Source: Methylobacterium goesingense | GTDB lineage: Bacteria > Pseudomonadota > Alphaproteobacteria > Rhizobiales > Beijerinckiaceae | Length of the DNA stretch: 47,067 nucleotides | Reading direction: 5' to 3' | NCBI RefSeq assembly: GCF_022179225.1 | Contig: NZ_BPQL01000115.1 | Span: forward strand, 1 to 47,067 | Shown here: positions 33,221-42,152 of the stretch, one piece after another | Numbering within the stretch: the stretch's first letter is position 1 | Layout: every line of letters starts with the position of its first letter | Position numbers and translations under genes: made by a program | Notes under the pieces: generated by a model | What the model was told of the DNA's origin: nothing | The model's database searches: none | The model's input: the letters and a program-made list of their open reading frames with translations, nothing else

Positions 33221-36200
33221 TCAGAACCGGTAGGTGAAGTTGCCCTTCACCGCGTGGTCCTGGGCACGGTTACCGACCTGCCCGGTATACGCGACGCCCA
33301 GGGTGGTGCCCCGCCCGACGAGGACGTCGAGCCCGGCCTCCGCCACGAGGGCGTCCCGGTCGATCGGAAGGCCGGCGGTCAGGAAGCTCGGGCCGGTGCC
33401 GAAGGCCAGGAGTGCCTTCGGCACGACGTCGCCGTAGGCGCGTCGATAGCCGACGAGACCGCGCAGCGAGACCGGAGCGCCGAAGCCGAGGTCGAGGCTC
33501 GCCTGGGCGCGCAGGCCCACCGTGGAGGTGCCGATATCGTAGGTCTGGGCGGCGCCGGTGAGCGCGGCGAACCCGCCGGTCTCGGTCAGGCGATCCCGGC
33601 CGATGCTGACGAGGGCGCCCCCCACGAAGGGCTCGATGTAGGCCAGCGCGAAACCGCCCGGTGCGGCACCCGGCTGGCCCGCGAAGGCGAAGCGGTAGCC
33701 GACTTCGCCGAAGCCCTGGATGGTGTCGCCGCCGGTGCGCGCGCTCGTGCTGTCGGCCAGCCCGGCGAAGGCAACGCCGCGACGCAGGCGCGCCGAATTG
33801 TCGGCGTAGACCGCACCGACGCGCAGCGACACCGCCCCGAACTCGTAGCCGCCGTAGACGCCGCCGAACCCGCTCTCGACGGTGCCCGATTGCAGGCTGC
33901 CGGGCGTATCGAGCCCCGTGTTGGAATAGCCCCCCGCGACGCCGATCCGGATGCCGTTCTCGAGCCTGGCATCGGCGCCGAGCACGAACCCGCTGGTCTG
34001 GCGCGACAGGCTGGCGGCGTTGCCGTCCGTTCGCGCCTGCCCGAAGCTGCCGAAGCCCTGGCCCCAGACGCCGAACACGCGGGAATCCACCACCCGCATC
34101 GGAACCGGCACGGCCCGACCCGGCAGGTCCGCGGTGTAGGTGGCCGGCAGCAGGCCGTAATCGGTGGCCTCCGTGGAACCCGGCGTCGGTCCCCAGCGCA
34201 GGCGGTCGAGGATCGCCTCGCGCACGAAGAAGGCGGTCTCGAACTCGGCCGAGACGAGGCTCGCGTGGATATCCCCGGAGAGGGACTGGAAGGCGCCGCG
34301 GGCGCTGCCCGGATCGGTGGTGACCAGGATCGTCTCGTAGATCCGGTTGCCGGCTCCGAGCCCCTCCACCGCTGCGCCGACCGAGGCTTGGTTCCGGTTG
34401 GCGCCGACGGACGCGAAGGTGGTGGCGTTGCGCGCCACCGAGAGGTCGACGGTGCTGGCGCCGTAGGACAGGTCCGTGCCGATGAAGGTGTAGCGCGGTG
34501 TCGACACGTCGAAGCGTCCGCTGACCCCGCCGGTGGCGGTGAGGATGGTGTAGCGCTGCCCCAGCAGGCTGCGGGTCTCGGTGGGGCTCAGGGGGCTGAG
34601 CGCGTTCTCCAGGGAGACCGAGACGGTGCCGCCGCCGATCTGCGCCGCGCCCGTGGCGGCGATGCGGTCGCTGCGCCCGGCGGCGACCTCGACGGCGTAG
34701 GTGGAGCCCGCCGCGAAGGTGACGTTGCCCGCCACGTTGAGGGTGCCGATGGAGTTGCCCGGCGCCACGGTACCGCCCTGGCCGACGTTGAGGCCGCCGA
34801 CGCGGCCCGAGCCGCCGAGCGTGCCGCCCGCATTGACGTTGGCGAGCGAGGTGATCGAGCCGTTCACCGCGAGCAGGCCACCATTCACCTCGGTGGTACC
34901 CGTGTAGGTGCTGTTGCCGGTGAGCTGGAGCGTGCCGCCGCCCGACTTCGTCAGGCCGCCCGCGTAGGTGCGGGTGAGGAAGGCCTGATCGCGGGCCTGC
35001 TTGTAGGTGTACTCGACCCCCTGCTCCTGCGTTGCGTTCGCCGGCAGGCCATTGGTCCAGCCGCGCTCGGCCTTGGTTTGGATCCAGGCCGCGTGCTCGG
35101 CGCTGTCCTCCACGAAGCGCTGGCGCAGGGCCGCGTCGGAGATGTCGTTCGACCAGGTGTCGGAGACGCCCGCGCCGAGATTGGCGTCGAACCGGCCGAG
35201 GAACTGGCCGGGGCCGTTCATCGCCCGGCCGAGATCGATCTTGCCCCAGCCGAAGGTCTCGTTGGGCCGGTCGGCGGGACCGTCTCCCAGGTGGGTCGCG
35301 GTGGTGAGCAGGACGTCGCGGGTCTGCTCGTTGGTCATGTAGGCGAAGCGCTCCATCACCAGGGCCAGCGCACCCGTGACGTGGGGGGCCGACATCGAGG
35401 TGCCGCTCTTCAGGCCGTAGCCGGCCACGCCCGTGGCGCTCGTCACCGTCGAGTAGACGTTGCGGCCGGGCGCGGCGATGCACCAGTACTTCGCGACGCC
35501 GCAGCGGTTGAAGGCCGAGGCATCCGTCGCGGTCAGGCCCGAGGCGGCGATCCAGGTCTTCTCCAGATCGGGCTCGAAATAGGGCAGTGCTGCGCGCACG
35601 GTCGGGTTGTTCACGCCCGCATTGCCGGCGGCGAAGACCATGATGGTCCCCGCACGGCCGGCTTCCGCGGCGGCGTCGAGCCAATCGAGCTGGCGCGGGA
35701 ACTTGGCATAGGCCGAGAACAGGCCGCCCAGGGTGTTGTAATTCTCAGGGGGAGGCGGGCTGCCCCAGCTGCTGTTGATCGCCCGTGCGCCCTGGGCGAC
35801 CAGGTTGCCGTAGGCGCTCTTGAAGTAGTTGTAGTCCTGGTTGGTGCCGTAGATCGAGGAATCGGTGCCGTTGGTGTTGGTGGCGAGCAGCGTCGCGCCG
35901 AAGGCGACTCCGTGCATGCCGACGCCGTCGCGGTTGGCCACGATGGTGCCGTCGACATGGGTGCCGTGGTCGTCGTTGACGCCCTGGATCCAGGTGCCGG
36001 GCACCGAATAGCTCGACCCGGCGGTGAAGAAGCTCGAGCGGACGCCCGCGGCCGTCTCGTAGCGGTAGCCGTCGGCGCGGAAGGTGCCGGTGTTGGTGAG
36101 GGCGGTGACACGGCCGGCGAATTCCGGATGCGTGGCGAGGAAGCCCGAATCCACCGACCCCACCACCACGCCCCGCCCGGTGATGCCGCGCGCATAGGCC

Positions 36201-36391
36201 TGGTCGGCATTCATCGAGGCGAGACCGAAATCGGCGAGGTATTCCGGCGTCCGCCAACTCGCGACATCTCCGATCCGGCCGGGATCCTGATACCCGGTCG
36301 TCTGTCCGAGGGCTGCGTGCGAGACGCCCGCACACAATAGAAAGCTCAGCCCGGCGGCGCGCAAGGGCCGCAGACACGTTGGATTCGACAT
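33221..36391 (-). CDS. S8 subtilase-family serine protease autotransporter
   Basis: A 1056-residue type Va autotransporter. ATG 36391 is preceded by GAGG and opens a Sec signal peptide (LRPLRAAGLSFLLCAGVSHA). The subtilase triad is Asp81 (VVGSVDSGF), His142 (DDHGTHVDGT) and Ser332 (SGTSMSAPHVTGA), with the oxyanion Asn in FAAGNAG near 257. A passenger-associated repeat region with TLQLTGNSTYTGTTEVNGG near residue 530 follows, then a beta-rich stalk. The C-terminal about 280 residues are the outer-membrane barrel (GFVLGADARLENGIRIGVAG) ending in the barrel-assembly signal NFTYRF. It would cleave surface or host proteins. A terminator follows its stop. Confidence 0.93.
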   Translation of the reverse strand: MSNPTCLRPLRAAGLSFLLCAGVSHAALGQTTGYQDPGRIGDVASWRTPEYLADFGLASMNADQAYARGITGRGVVVGSVDSGFLATHPEFAGRVTALTNTGTFRADGYRYETAAGVRSSFFTAGSSYSVPGTWIQGVNDDHGTHVDGTIVANRDGVGMHGVAFGATLLATNTNGTDSSIYGTNQDYNYFKSAYGNLVAQGARAINSSWGSPPPPENYNTLGGLFSAYAKFPRQLDWLDAAAEAGRAGTIMVFAAGNAGVNNPTVRAALPYFEPDLEKTWIAASGLTATDASAFNRCGVAKYWCIAAPGRNVYSTVTSATGVAGYGLKSGTSMSAPHVTGALALVMERFAYMTNEQTRDVLLTTATHLGDGPADRPNETFGWGKIDLGRAMNGPGQFLGRFDANLGAGVSDTWSNDISDAALRQRFVEDSAEHAAWIQTKAERGWTNGLPANATQEQGVEYTYKQARDQAFLTRTYAGGLTKSGGGTLQLTGNSTYTGTTEVNGGLLAVNGSITSLANVNAGGTLGGSGRVGGLNVGQGGTVAPGNSIGTLNVAGNVTFAAGSTYAVEVAAGRSDRIAATGAAQIGGGTVSVSLENALSPLSPTETRSLLGQRYTILTATGGVSGRFDVSTPRYTFIGTDLSYGASTVDLSVARNATTFASVGANRNQASVGAAVEGLGAGNRIYETILVTTDPGSARGAFQSLSGDIHASLVSAEFETAFFVREAILDRLRWGPTPGSTEATDYGLLPATYTADLPGRAVPVPMRVVDSRVFGVWGQGFGSFGQARTDGNAASLSRQTSGFVLGADARLENGIRIGVAGGYSNTGLDTPGSLQSGTVESGFGGVYGGYEFGAVSLRVGAVYADNSARLRRGVAFAGLADSTSARTGGDTIQGFGEVGYRFAFAGQPGAAPGGFALAYIEPFVGGALVSIGRDRLTETGGFAALTGAAQTYDIGTSTVGLRAQASLDLGFGAPVSLRGLVGYRRAYGDVVPKALLAFGTGPSFLTAGLPIDRDALVAEAGLDVLVGRGTTLGVAYTGQVGNRAQDHAVKGNFTYRF

Positions 36392-37009
36392 CGGTGTCCT
36401 CAGAAGCTTGGAGGCTCTACTGCTAGTCAAAAGGCTATAGCGCGTGTCCATCGCTTTGGGCGTAAAGCGGAGCGCGCCTGAATTTGGCTCAATTGCTTCG
36501 ATCGCGTGTTGGCAGACAGATTTGTAGCTTCACGAAATCTCGATGCTCAAGGCGTATTCCGCCTCCGGTTGCGATAGAAGTCTTGTGTGGCCGAGACACA
36601 ACAATGGGCCGGTGACGGCGCGCCTCCCCGCAGGCGCCCGGGCCTGACCGCGCGCCACTCCCGTGCCGGAGGCGGGCCGTCTGGAAGTCTCTCGAAGGGC
36701 CCGGCTGCTCCGGGCGAACGCGTCCCCGGCAGAATTCGCTGAAACCGATGCACGCGGGCCGATAGTAAAAAACCCGCCGCGGCGCGCGCCGGGCGGGTCA
36801 AGTGGGCCGTCTCGGGTCAGGGACAATGGCCGGACGAAGGCATTCCGCCGGCTCCGTCCGCGCCTTGCACAAGGCTTGCCGTTTCGTTCCGCGCGAGACG
36901 TCTTGCGGGTCTCTCGGATCCGGTGGTTCGGCCTTCGGGTGTCCGGCCTCTTCGCGGGAGGGCCGGCAGGCAGAAGCGTGCCGGGGTCGGGCCGGCGGCG
37001 CGGCTGCCC
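36392..37009. other. Intergenic region upstream of autotransporter
   Basis: No gene is supported in these 618 bases. The left 150 bases are relatively AT-rich and probably carry the autotransporter promoter. A leftward terminator lies at 36767-36798. The stretch 36800-37009 holds only weak arginine-rich frames. Confidence 0.5.
36767..36798 (-). terminator. Rho-independent terminator, leftward
   Basis: On the minus strand ACCCGCC (36798-36792) and GGCGGGT (36778-36772) form a stem with a GC-rich loop, followed by a run of T (36772-36767). It sits about 210 bases beyond the stop of the leftward gene at 37010 and would end that transcript before the autotransporter promoter. Confidence 0.7.
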
Positions 37010-37330
37010 TCAGCTTCGCGTTTCCTGGAAGGGTCGCAGCAGCCAGGCGAGGCGGCCGGCATCGTCGTCCTCGTCGACCCGCGGCATCCGGATTTCCGGC
37101 TCGGCGGCGCCGCGCATGATCTGGCCGAGGAGCGAGGGCAGCCCCACGCCGTGCTCCTGGAGCAGCAGCGCCGCGTCGAGCAGGAAACGGATGTGGTCGT
37201 CGGGTACGGGCTCGCCCGCGACCTGGGCTTCCACGACCCGGTCGGCGAGGCGCCCCGCCAGATCCGACAACTCGGGCAGGCGCCGCGCGGCGTCCTGAGA
37301 CCGATGCGAAGGCGCTGGAGCAGCGCTCAT
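37010..37330 (-). CDS. Small acidic hypothetical protein
   Basis: A 106-residue soluble protein. ATG 37330 is preceded by GGAGAC at five bases. Predicted helices dominate: RRLPELSDLAGRLADRVVEA, DDHIRFLLDAALLLQEHGVG, LPSLLGQIMRG, followed by an acidic segment (RVDEDDDAGRLAW). There is no cysteine, signal or membrane segment and no family was recognised. It is the first of several leftward small genes near the globin but is separated by a 140-base gap, so operon membership is doubtful. Confidence 0.6.
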   Translation of the reverse strand: MSAAPAPSHRSQDAARRLPELSDLAGRLADRVVEAQVAGEPVPDDHIRFLLDAALLLQEHGVGLPSLLGQIMRGAAEPEIRMPRVDEDDDAGRLAWLLRPFQETRS

Positions 37331-37472
37331 GTGACGTCTCCCTTGGCCGTGCGCTTGGGTCCGATGCGCCCGTCCCGCCCAGGCGTAGCGCAGGACCGTC
37401 ACCATTGTGTTCACGGGAGAACGGAAACCGGATTCCCGGGTGCCGCCCTCACGACCGGGAGGGCGGCCGACG

Positions 37473-37631
37473 TTACAGGGTGGCCGCCACGGTCAGGATC
37501 GAGGCCAGGCCCGCGGCCAGGAGCGCGTCGAACTCGGCATGCGCGAAGCCCGCGAGCTTGAGGCCGTGAGCGGCACCCACCACGACGAGCATCACGCCGA
37601 TGGCCAGGAGGCGGGGCATCACCGTCTTCAC
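37473..37631 (-). CDS. Small single-membrane-segment protein
   Basis: A 52-residue protein, initiated at GTG 37631 with GGGGAG six bases before it; a Met four residues in (37619) is the alternative. It is almost entirely hydrophobic: PRLLAIGVMLVVVGAAHGL, then a short polar turn with HAEF, then DALLAAGLASILTVAATL, giving two short or one long membrane helix. No cysteine. Too short to assign. It lies 64 bases downstream of the globin gene on the same strand, so it is probably co-transcribed. Confidence 0.55.
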   Translation of the reverse strand: MKTVMPRLLAIGVMLVVVGAAHGLKLAGFAHAEFDALLAAGLASILTVAATL

Positions 37632-37695
37632 GTCGTCGCTCCCCAACCCTGTGCGTTCCGGCCGATCGCCGTAGCGGCGATGCCCCGCGTCGGGA

Positions 37696-38112
37696 TCATG
37701 CCCGCATGTCGGCGGCGGCGTCCTGCATGACGCGCGCCACGAGGCCGTAGGTCTCGGTCCAGGCCTCGCGCACCTCGGGCGTGAAGTCGGGCCCGAGCCC
37801 CTGCTCCAGGGTCCAGAGCAGCGCCTCCCCGACGGGCGCGTAATGCGCCGCCTGCGTGCCGAAGGCGACGTGCTGGCGCCCGAGCGTCTGGAGTGCGGGC
37901 ACCACCGTGTCGGGCTTATGGAGATTCGTGACCGCGAGGCCGAGCATCGCCATGAGCTTCTTCTTCTGTTCCCTCATGTCTTCGGGAAACATCGCGCGGA
38001 CCCCCGGGGCGATCTCGAAGAGGCGGCCGTAGAAGAGATCCGCGGCGGTGTCGGCGATGGGCCGCACCTTCGCGAAGCTGTCCTGAACGAGCGTGACCTG
38101 TTGCGGTGTCAT
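37696..38112 (-). CDS. Single-domain globin, Vitreoscilla-type
   Basis: A 138-residue globin. The B-helix DLFYGRLFEIAPGVRAMF aligns with the Vitreoscilla haemoglobin TTFYKNLF...PLF segment, keeping the Tyr of position B10 that stabilises bound O2. The proximal haem ligand is His81 in LGRQHVAFG, and AHYAPVGEALLWTLEQGLG matches the F-G region of the same family (AAHYPIVG in Vitreoscilla). The length equals a bare globin, so no flavohaemoglobin reductase domain is fused and none is adjacent. Likely roles are O2 delivery or NO detoxification with a separate reductase. Downstream on the same strand lies a tiny membrane protein. Confidence 0.93.
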   Translation of the reverse strand: MTPQQVTLVQDSFAKVRPIADTAADLFYGRLFEIAPGVRAMFPEDMREQKKKLMAMLGLAVTNLHKPDTVVPALQTLGRQHVAFGTQAAHYAPVGEALLWTLEQGLGPDFTPEVREAWTETYGLVARVMQDAAADMRA

Positions 38113-38226
38113 CGACGTGCCCCATCCCTGCGCGACGGCCCGGATCGTACCGCCCGCTCTGCGTATACGGGCCCGGACGCCCCGGAGGTAGTCCTGTTCG
38201 GGGCGCGTGGAGCGAGGCTTGCGGCG

Positions 38227-39084
38227 TCAGGCCAGGCGCATGGCCACGACGCCCGCCACGATGACGATGACGGCCGTCATCCGCGACAGGAGGAGTGGCT
38301 CCTTCAGGACGAGAACGGAGATCAGCATCGCGAACAGGACGCTGGTCTCCCGCGTCGCCGCGACCAGGGGAATGGGCGCGACCGTCATCGCCCAGATGGC
38401 GATCCAGTAGGAGCCGAGGGCCAGGGCGCCGCCCCCGAGGCCGGGCAGCGTCAGGCCCCGGACGGAGCCCAGGACCTTGCGGCCGCGGGTCCAGAGGACG
38501 AAGGCCGGCAGCGGAACCGCGTCGACCACGAAAAGCGCGGCCGCGTAGGCGTGCGGGTCGCCCGCCGCCCGCGCACCGAGACCGTCCACCAGCGTGTAGC
38601 CGGAGATCAGGGTGCCGGTGAGCAGCGCGTAGCCGAGGGCCGTCCGGCTCAGCCGCTGCCCGCCGGCACTGGCGAAGGCCATCAGAGCAACGCCGGCACA
38701 GAGGATCGCGATCCCGAGGGCGGCGAGCGGCGCCAGCCCCTCCCGCAGCAGCAGAAGGGACGCGCAGGCGGTCAGGAGGGGGGCGCTGCCGCGCGCGATC
38801 GGGTAGACCTGCCCCATATCCGCGTGCCGGTAGGCCTCGGCCAGGGCGATGTAGTAGCCGAGGTGCAGCAGGATCGAGCCCGCCAGCCAGGGCCAGGCGG
38901 CGGCCGGCGGCCACCCGAACCACAGCGCGGCCGGCAGCGCGAACAGCCCGGCCGAGGCCGAGATCAGCGCCATGGTGAGGATCGGCTCGAGGCGAAGCTT
39001 GGCGACCGCGTTCCAGCCCGCATGCATGAAGGCGGCGGCCAGCACCGCGGCGAAGACAGGCAGGCTCATGCCGCTGGCCGTCAT
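38227..39084 (-). CDS. EamA (DMT superfamily) transporter
   Basis: A 285-residue inner-membrane protein with ten hydrophobic segments in two repeats of five, the EamA layout. The start ATG 39084 has GGAGGCG eight bases before it; segment 1 begins at LPVFAAVLAAAFMHAGWNA. EamA-like phrases include PIARGSAPLLTACASLLLLREGL near residue 110 and the second-repeat equivalent PLVAATRETSVLFAMLISVLVLKE near residue 245. It would export or import a small metabolite. It lies 82 bases after the DeoR gene on the same strand, beside the AEP catabolic genes; a link such as export of an AEP by-product is an inference. Confidence 0.9.
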   Translation of the reverse strand: MTASGMSLPVFAAVLAAAFMHAGWNAVAKLRLEPILTMALISASAGLFALPAALWFGWPPAAAWPWLAGSILLHLGYYIALAEAYRHADMGQVYPIARGSAPLLTACASLLLLREGLAPLAALGIAILCAGVALMAFASAGGQRLSRTALGYALLTGTLISGYTLVDGLGARAAGDPHAYAAALFVVDAVPLPAFVLWTRGRKVLGSVRGLTLPGLGGGALALGSYWIAIWAMTVAPIPLVAATRETSVLFAMLISVLVLKEPLLLSRMTAVIVIVAGVVAMRLA

Positions 39085-39166
39085 GGGGTCTCGCCTCCGT
39101 TGGAATCCGCGCCACCGCCAATGGAGGTGTGCCGCAAAAGAATTCAAAAAGCCACAAAAAACCACA

Positions 39167-39982
39167 TCACGGGGCGACGATCACCGTGAGGCCGCGCGCC
39201 GTGAGGGCCTCCCGCATGGGCGCCGGGGGCTCCGCGTCGACGATCAGACCGGTCCCGGCCGGGATCGGCGTCAGGCGGATCGGCGTCATGCGGCCGAACT
39301 TGGTCCTGTCCGCCACCACGTAGCCGCGCTCGGCCGCTGTCAGCATGCGGATTCGCAACTCGGTGGGAAACGGCGCGAAATCGGTGATCTCCCCCGACGG
39401 CGCGATGCCGCCCGCGCCCACGAAGGCGAGATCGGCGCGAAAGCGCGCCAGGGCGGCCAGGGCGTCGATGCCGAACGCCGCCTCGTCTGCGCCCTCGACC
39501 TCGCCTCCGAGGACATGGACCCGCACGCCGGCGAGGCGGCACAGGACGAGCCCGACCGGCAGGCTGTTGGTGCAGATCGTCAGGCCCCTCGGCACGGGGC
39601 GCGTGAAGAGCGGATCGTGGCCGGCGAGCGCGTTGGCGACCGCCAGGGTGGTGGCGCCGGAATCGAGCAGAACCACCATGCCGTCCTCGACGAGCCCCGC
39701 CGCGACCCGCCCGATCGCGGCCTTGCCGGCCGCGTTGTCGCGCTCCCGTATGGCGAGGACCGGCTCGTCCGCGCAGCGCGTCGCCCCCCCGTGCACGATG
39801 GCGAGGCGGCCCCGCTCGGCCAGGGCCTTCAGGTCGCGCCGGATCGTCTCGCGCGAGACGCCGAAGCGGTCCGCCATCGCCTCGACGCTGACGCTGCCGT
39901 CCTGGCCGAGTCGCACCAGGATCGCGTCGTGGCGGGCGGCCGCGAGCGCCCGGTTCTCCGAAGCCGGGGGTTTCCGGGTCAT
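39167..39982 (-). CDS. DeoR-family transcriptional regulator
   Basis: A 271-residue DeoR-family protein. The N-terminal helix-turn-helix (SVEAMADRFGVSRETIRRDL near residues 30-50) is textbook DeoR, followed by the sensor domain: GGATRCADEP, then ERDNAAGKAAIGRVAA, VVLLDSGATTLAVANAL and TICTNSLPV, where DSGATT is the phosphate-binding loop of the sugar-phosphate-sensing fold. ATG 39982 overlaps the stop of the upstream LysR gene by four bases. DeoR proteins usually sense phosphorylated metabolites, which fits control by a product of AEP breakdown, an inference. Confidence 0.93.
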   Translation of the reverse strand: MTRKPPASENRALAAARHDAILVRLGQDGSVSVEAMADRFGVSRETIRRDLKALAERGRLAIVHGGATRCADEPVLAIRERDNAAGKAAIGRVAAGLVEDGMVVLLDSGATTLAVANALAGHDPLFTRPVPRGLTICTNSLPVGLVLCRLAGVRVHVLGGEVEGADEAAFGIDALAALARFRADLAFVGAGGIAPSGEITDFAPFPTELRIRMLTAAERGYVVADRTKFGRMTPIRLTPIPAGTGLIVDAEPPAPMREALTARGLTVIVAP

Positions 39983-40854
39983 CGCGCCGCCTCGTCTGTC
40001 TCGGTCGCCAGTCCGAACACCGCCCGGATCAGGCGCAGGTTCCGCCGCCGCGCGAGGCAGGCGATCGCGTGGCGGTTGCTGAGGTCGGCGCCCGCGATCG
40101 GGATCGCGGCGATCCGGGTGTCCGCCCCGCATTCCAGGGACGAGACGATGCCGATGCCGATCCCCGCGGCGGCGGCCTCGATCACCGCCTCGCGGCTGTC
40201 GAGCTCCATCAGCACGGTGGGCGCGACGCCGCCGGCCCGGCAGGCCCGGTCGAAGGTGCGCCGGGTCACCGAGGTCGGTTCGCGCAGCACCATCGCGGCG
40301 CCGTCGAGTTCGGCGCGGTCGAGCGTTTCGCGATCCGCCAGGGGATGGCCGCGCGGGACCACCGCGCAGATGCGCGAGACCGCGATCTGCGCGAGGTGGA
40401 GATCCGGATGCGCCTCGGCCTCGGTGAGCACGGCGACGCTCGCCCGCTCCGACAGCAGGGCCTCGCGGGTGTCGGCGGCGTTGCCGAGGATCAACCCGAC
40501 GACGATGCCGGGGTGGCGTGCGCGCAGACGCGCCAGCAGGGGCATCACGATGTGGGGCGAATCCACCGCGATCTCGACCCGCCCCGAGACCAGGGTCCGG
40601 TTGGCCTCCAGGAGATCCTCCGCCTGCTCGACGAGGCCGAAGAGCGGGCCGGTGAGTTCGGCCAGGGCCCGGCCCTGCGGGGTCAGCTCGGCGGCGCGTG
40701 CGGTGCGCCGGAACAGCACGAGGTCGTAGCGCTCCTCCAGCGCCTTGATGTGCCCGGTCACCGCGGGCTGGCTGATGCAGAGGCGCCCGGCCGCGCGCGT
40801 GAAGCTGCCCTCCCGCGCGACCGCATCGAAGGCCCGAAGCTGGAAGAGGTTCAT
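39979..40854 (-). CDS. LysR-family regulator of phn genes
   Basis: A 291-residue LysR protein. The DNA-binding domain is MNLFQLRAFDAVAREGSFTR followed by CISQPAVTGHIKALEE and LFRRTARAAELTPQG. The effector domain has VEIAVDSPHIVMPL, where the family expects a ligand-binding pocket, and GIGIGIVSSLECG near the C-terminus. It is divergent from phnW with 138 bases between starts, the common layout of AEP catabolic operons whose LysR activator responds to AEP or phosphonoacetaldehyde. A partial LysR-type motif lies 20 bases upstream of its own ATG. Its stop overlaps the DeoR start, an unusual LysR-DeoR pairing. Confidence 0.93.
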   Translation of the reverse strand: MNLFQLRAFDAVAREGSFTRAAGRLCISQPAVTGHIKALEERYDLVLFRRTARAAELTPQGRALAELTGPLFGLVEQAEDLLEANRTLVSGRVEIAVDSPHIVMPLLARLRARHPGIVVGLILGNAADTREALLSERASVAVLTEAEAHPDLHLAQIAVSRICAVVPRGHPLADRETLDRAELDGAAMVLREPTSVTRRTFDRACRAGGVAPTVLMELDSREAVIEAAAAGIGIGIVSSLECGADTRIAAIPIAGADLSNRHAIACLARRRNLRLIRAVFGLATETDEAAR

Positions 40855-40992
40855 GGCGATCGATCGGTCAGACTGATGGCATGCATCACGAGAAACGATT
40901 TGATCTGATGGGTCGGCCGAACGCAAGGTCGCCGCATCCCGGAGCGCCCTCCGGGCACGGGATTGTCCCACGGCCGATCGGGCAGGATCACC
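40855..40992. promoter_or_regulatory. Divergent phn promoter region with LysR-like site
   Basis: The region between the LysR and phnW starts. TGATG (40874-40878) and CATCA (40884-40888) form an exact inverted repeat with a 5-base spacer, a T-N11-A-type LysR site close to the regulator's own start. A second, GC-rich repeat CCCGGAG-CGCC-CTCCGGG (40938-40955) precedes the phnW ATG by about 40 bases and may form a leader hairpin. Confidence 0.5.
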
Positions 40993-42117
40993 ATGACAGA
41001 CGCCTCGTCCATCCCTTGGACGCCGATTCTCCTGACCCCCGGTCCGCTGACGACGTCCGAGCGCACCCGCGCGGCGATGATGACCGATTGGGGGTCCTGG
41101 GACGGCAGCTTCAACGCGCTGACGGCCGACGTCTGCGCGCGTCTCGTCGCCATCGCCAACGGCACCGGCAGCCATGTCTGCGTGCCGCTTCAGGGAAGCG
41201 GCACCTTCGCCGTGGAGGCCGCCATCGGCACCCTGGTGCCGCGCACCGGCAAGGTGCTGGTCCTCGTCAACGGCGCCTACGGCAAGCGCCTGGCCCGGAT
41301 CTGCGAGGCGCTCGGCCGCGACCACACGGTCTACGAGACCGCCGACGACGTGCCGACCACCCCCGAGGCGGTCGACGGCCTGCTCGCCGCCGATCCCGCC
41401 ATCAGCCATGTCGGGCTGATCCACTGCGAGACCAGCACCGGCATCCTCAACCCGCTGCCCGCAATCGCCGACGTGGTCGCGCGCCACGGGCGCGGCCTCA
41501 TCGTCGATGCGATGAGCTCCTTCGGGGCGCTGCCCATTGATGCGGCCGCGGTGCCGTTCGAGGCGCTGATCGCCGCCTCGGGCAAGTGCCTCGAGGGCGT
41601 GCCCGGCATGGGCTTCGTGATCGCGCGGGCGGAGGCCCTGGCCCGGGCCGAGGGCAATTCGCCGTCGCTGGCGCTGAACCTCAGCGACCAGCACACCTAC
41701 ATGCAGCGCACGGGGCAGTGGCGCTTCACCCCGCCGACCCATGTCGTGGCGGCCCTCCACGAGGCCCTGCTGCAACACGCGGAGGAGGGCGGCCTGCCGG
41801 CCCGACACGCCAAGTACGCGCGCAACTGCGAAGTGCTCGTCCGTGGCATGGAGCGCCTTGGCCTGAAGTCCTTCCTGGCGCCCGGGATCCAGGCGCCGAT
41901 CATCGTGACCTTCCACGCCCCGCGCGACCCGAAGTACCGATTCGCCGATTTCTACGCCGCAGTGCGCGCGCGGGGCTTCATCCTCTATCCGGGCAAGCTC
42001 ACGCAGCTCGAGACCTTTCGCGTGGGCTGCATCGGCCACGTCGAATCCGCCGACATGGAACGTGCGGTCGAGGCCGTCGCCGCGGCGTTCGCCGATCTGA
42101 ACATCACGACCCTCTGA
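40993..42117 (+). CDS. phnW: 2-Aminoethylphosphonate:pyruvate transaminase PhnW
   Basis: A 374-residue class-V-fold aminotransferase. Landmarks include [18 protein letters not shown] at the start, [15 protein letters not shown] near residue 66, [12 protein letters not shown] near 143, the PLP-orienting Asp172 in [10 protein letters not shown] and the Schiff-base Lys198 in [15 protein letters not shown], all in the order of PhnW. It converts AEP plus pyruvate to phosphonoacetaldehyde plus alanine. ATG 40993 follows a weak CAGGA site. It is followed after 35 bases by phnX, whose product consumes the phosphonoacetaldehyde. Confidence 0.97.
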   Translation: MTDASSIPWTPILLTPGPLTTSERTRAAMMTDWGSWDGSFNALTADVCARLVAIANGTGSHVCVPLQGSGTFAVEAAIGTLVPRTGKVLVLVNGAYGKRLARICEALGRDHTVYETADDVPTTPEAVDGLLAADPAISHVGLIHCETSTGILNPLPAIADVVARHGRGLIVDAMSSFGALPIDAAAVPFEALIAASGKCLEGVPGMGFVIARAEALARAEGNSPSLALNLSDQHTYMQRTGQWRFTPPTHVVAALHEALLQHAEEGGLPARHAKYARNCEVLVRGMERLGLKSFLAPGIQAPIIVTFHAPRDPKYRFADFYAAVRARGFILYPGKLTQLETFRVGCIGHVESADMERAVEAVAAAFADLNITTL

Positions 42118-42152
42118 TCGCCCGTCCCTCGGCCGCACGCGAAAGTCTATCC

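Noticed and set aside
33254..36340. Long open frame on the plus strand opposite the autotransporter
   Set aside because: High-GC shadow: composition is dominated by Gly, Ala, Arg, Glu, no domain is present, and the opposite frame has a complete protease triad, signal peptide and barrel.
36530..36826. Minus-strand frame between autotransporter and small gene
   Set aside because: It crosses the leftward terminator at 36767-36798 and encodes low-complexity Arg/Gly-rich sequence with no ribosome site.
22940..37105. 18-base identical sequence CCGGATTTCCGGCTCGGC at 22940-22957 and 37088-37105
   Set aside because: One copy is intergenic, the other is inside a gene; no further copy was seen and there is no flanking similarity, so chance match in GC-rich DNA is the simplest explanation.
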